Source: Methanomethylovorans sp041447285 (lineage in GTDB: Archaea; Halobacteriota; Methanosarcinia; Methanosarcinales; Methanosarcinaceae). From it: a stretch of 64,000 nt of DNA. The stretch is taken from contig NZ_JBGMEB010000020.1 of NCBI RefSeq assembly GCF_041447285.1, positions 24,310 to 88,309 on the forward strand, written 5' to 3'. Shown here in pieces: positions 63,450 through 64,000 of this stretch; position 1 is the first letter of the stretch; every line of letters begins with the position of its first letter. A program made the translations under genes and the position numbers. The notes beneath the pieces were generated by a model. That model saw only the letters and a list, made by a program, of their open reading frames with translations, was not told the origin of the DNA and ran no database searches.

Positions 63450-64000
63450 TACAATACCTCCTGATTTTTCGATTTTGTTATGCCCTTTTTTTCATTCATT
63501 GCCTGCCTGCCCTATATTCTGTTCAATCGTTATGTTTGAACGAACATAATGGTATATATAATTTACCCATATTTACTCTATATAATAAAATCAAAAATGT
63601 GAATAATACAATGCAAGATAGTGTTTCTTCGAATTCCATACAAATCAATTTTATGGAAAACGGTATCTCTGATAAAAAGATGGTAGCGTTTATATAAAGA
63701 ATTGAAATACCGGCGCTGTAGAAACCCTTGGTATTCAAGCAAAGATTCAACTGAAGGATATTATTTCCAAATGGACCGTATACATCAAGTGAACATTTAA
63801 ACCGAATGATATCGAATAAACTCGTATTCTACATAGCCATTGCTGACTCTATGTTAAAAAAGAACAATTAAATGGCTTTGTAGAAATCCTCATTTGAGCA
63901 ATACATATAACTTTGACATGCCTGTCAAGGTTATGTATCAATAACTTGATTTTAACCTCTTTTACTTGATTCCAGTAGTTTTTTGCCTTAATTTCTTCAC
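63450..64000. other. AT-rich region with IS-end-like repeats
   Basis: No supported gene. GGCGCTGTAGAAACCCTTGG (63712) and GGCTTTGTAGAAATCCTC (63874) are imperfect direct repeats about 162 bp apart, of a type seen at insertion-sequence ends. A minus-strand frame at 63523-63750 has no ribosome site and looks spurious. A TATA-like ATGGTATATATAATTT at about 63549-63564 may serve the 72-aa gene. Confidence 0.35.

Noticed and set aside
63523..63750. Minus-strand 75-codon frame near the window end
   Set aside because: No ribosome site, AT-rich, covers the IS-end-like repeats.

Overview
The window looks like a chromosome segment of a cytochrome-containing methanogen of the Methanosarcinaceae (relatives of Methanosarcina, Methanolobus or Methanomethylovorans). 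The evidence is formylmethanofuran dehydrogenase genes (fwdB, fwdD), a disaggregatase-type cell-surface protein, a ccmABC haem-export operon, DUF1724-type methanogen regulators, PGF-CTERM surface proteins, archaeal TATA-like promoters and strong GGAGGTGA ribosome sites. The genus is inferred; no rRNA or tRNA gene is present to fix it.

Layout. 1-4.1 kb (minus): the N-terminal 1364 codons of a disaggregatase-like protein with a beta-helix, PKD domains and 846-858 bp tandem repeats. 4.5-13.9 kb: metabolic and redox genes (BASS transporter, HAD phosphatase, OYE-like oxidoreductase, ccmCBA, FGE-like protein, YggS, HxlR regulator with a divergent iron-sulfur flavoprotein, FKBP, quinone reductase-like flavoprotein). 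14-18 kb: a 5'-truncated amino acid permease abutting a 5'-truncated histidine kinase, a response regulator, a DUF1724 regulator with a frameshift, and an ornithine cyclodeaminase/alanine dehydrogenase family enzyme. 18-22 kb: unknowns, a NucS-like protein and an array of 24-33 codon lysine-rich genes. 22-25 kb: ferredoxin-thioredoxin reductase catalytic subunit, Fe-S protein, fwdB, fwdD and a CoA-binding-like protein in one operon. 25-30 kb: a surface-protein remnant, a transposase fragment and a three-gene unit encoding an SMC/Rad50-like ATPase, an RdfA-like protein and a winged-helix protein.

30-61 kb is an AT-rich accessory island of secreted, lipid-facing and membrane proteins. It holds a membrane-anchored tandem winged-helix protein, a run of tiny membrane proteins, a caspase-fold-like secreted protein with a propeptide-like neighbour, a NosD-like beta-helix protein, three pairs of ABC-2 permeases with only one ATPase, five secreted PD40 beta-propeller proteins and a NEW3-domain protein. 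Eight transcription units in or next to this island carry the same promoter-proximal motif, CAGTTC-N4-AATGGCYATAAT, directly upstream of a TATA-like box. Two of them also share a structured 5' leader with compensatory base changes and a hairpin that covers the ribosome site. I read this as a co-regulated envelope/export regulon.

61.4-63.5 kb (minus): a 72-aa protein and a radical SAM enzyme fused to a periplasmic-binding-protein-like domain. Several genes are broken (four clear remnants, three single-base frame breaks in homopolymers). This points to a recombining region, although sequencing errors could explain the single-base cases.
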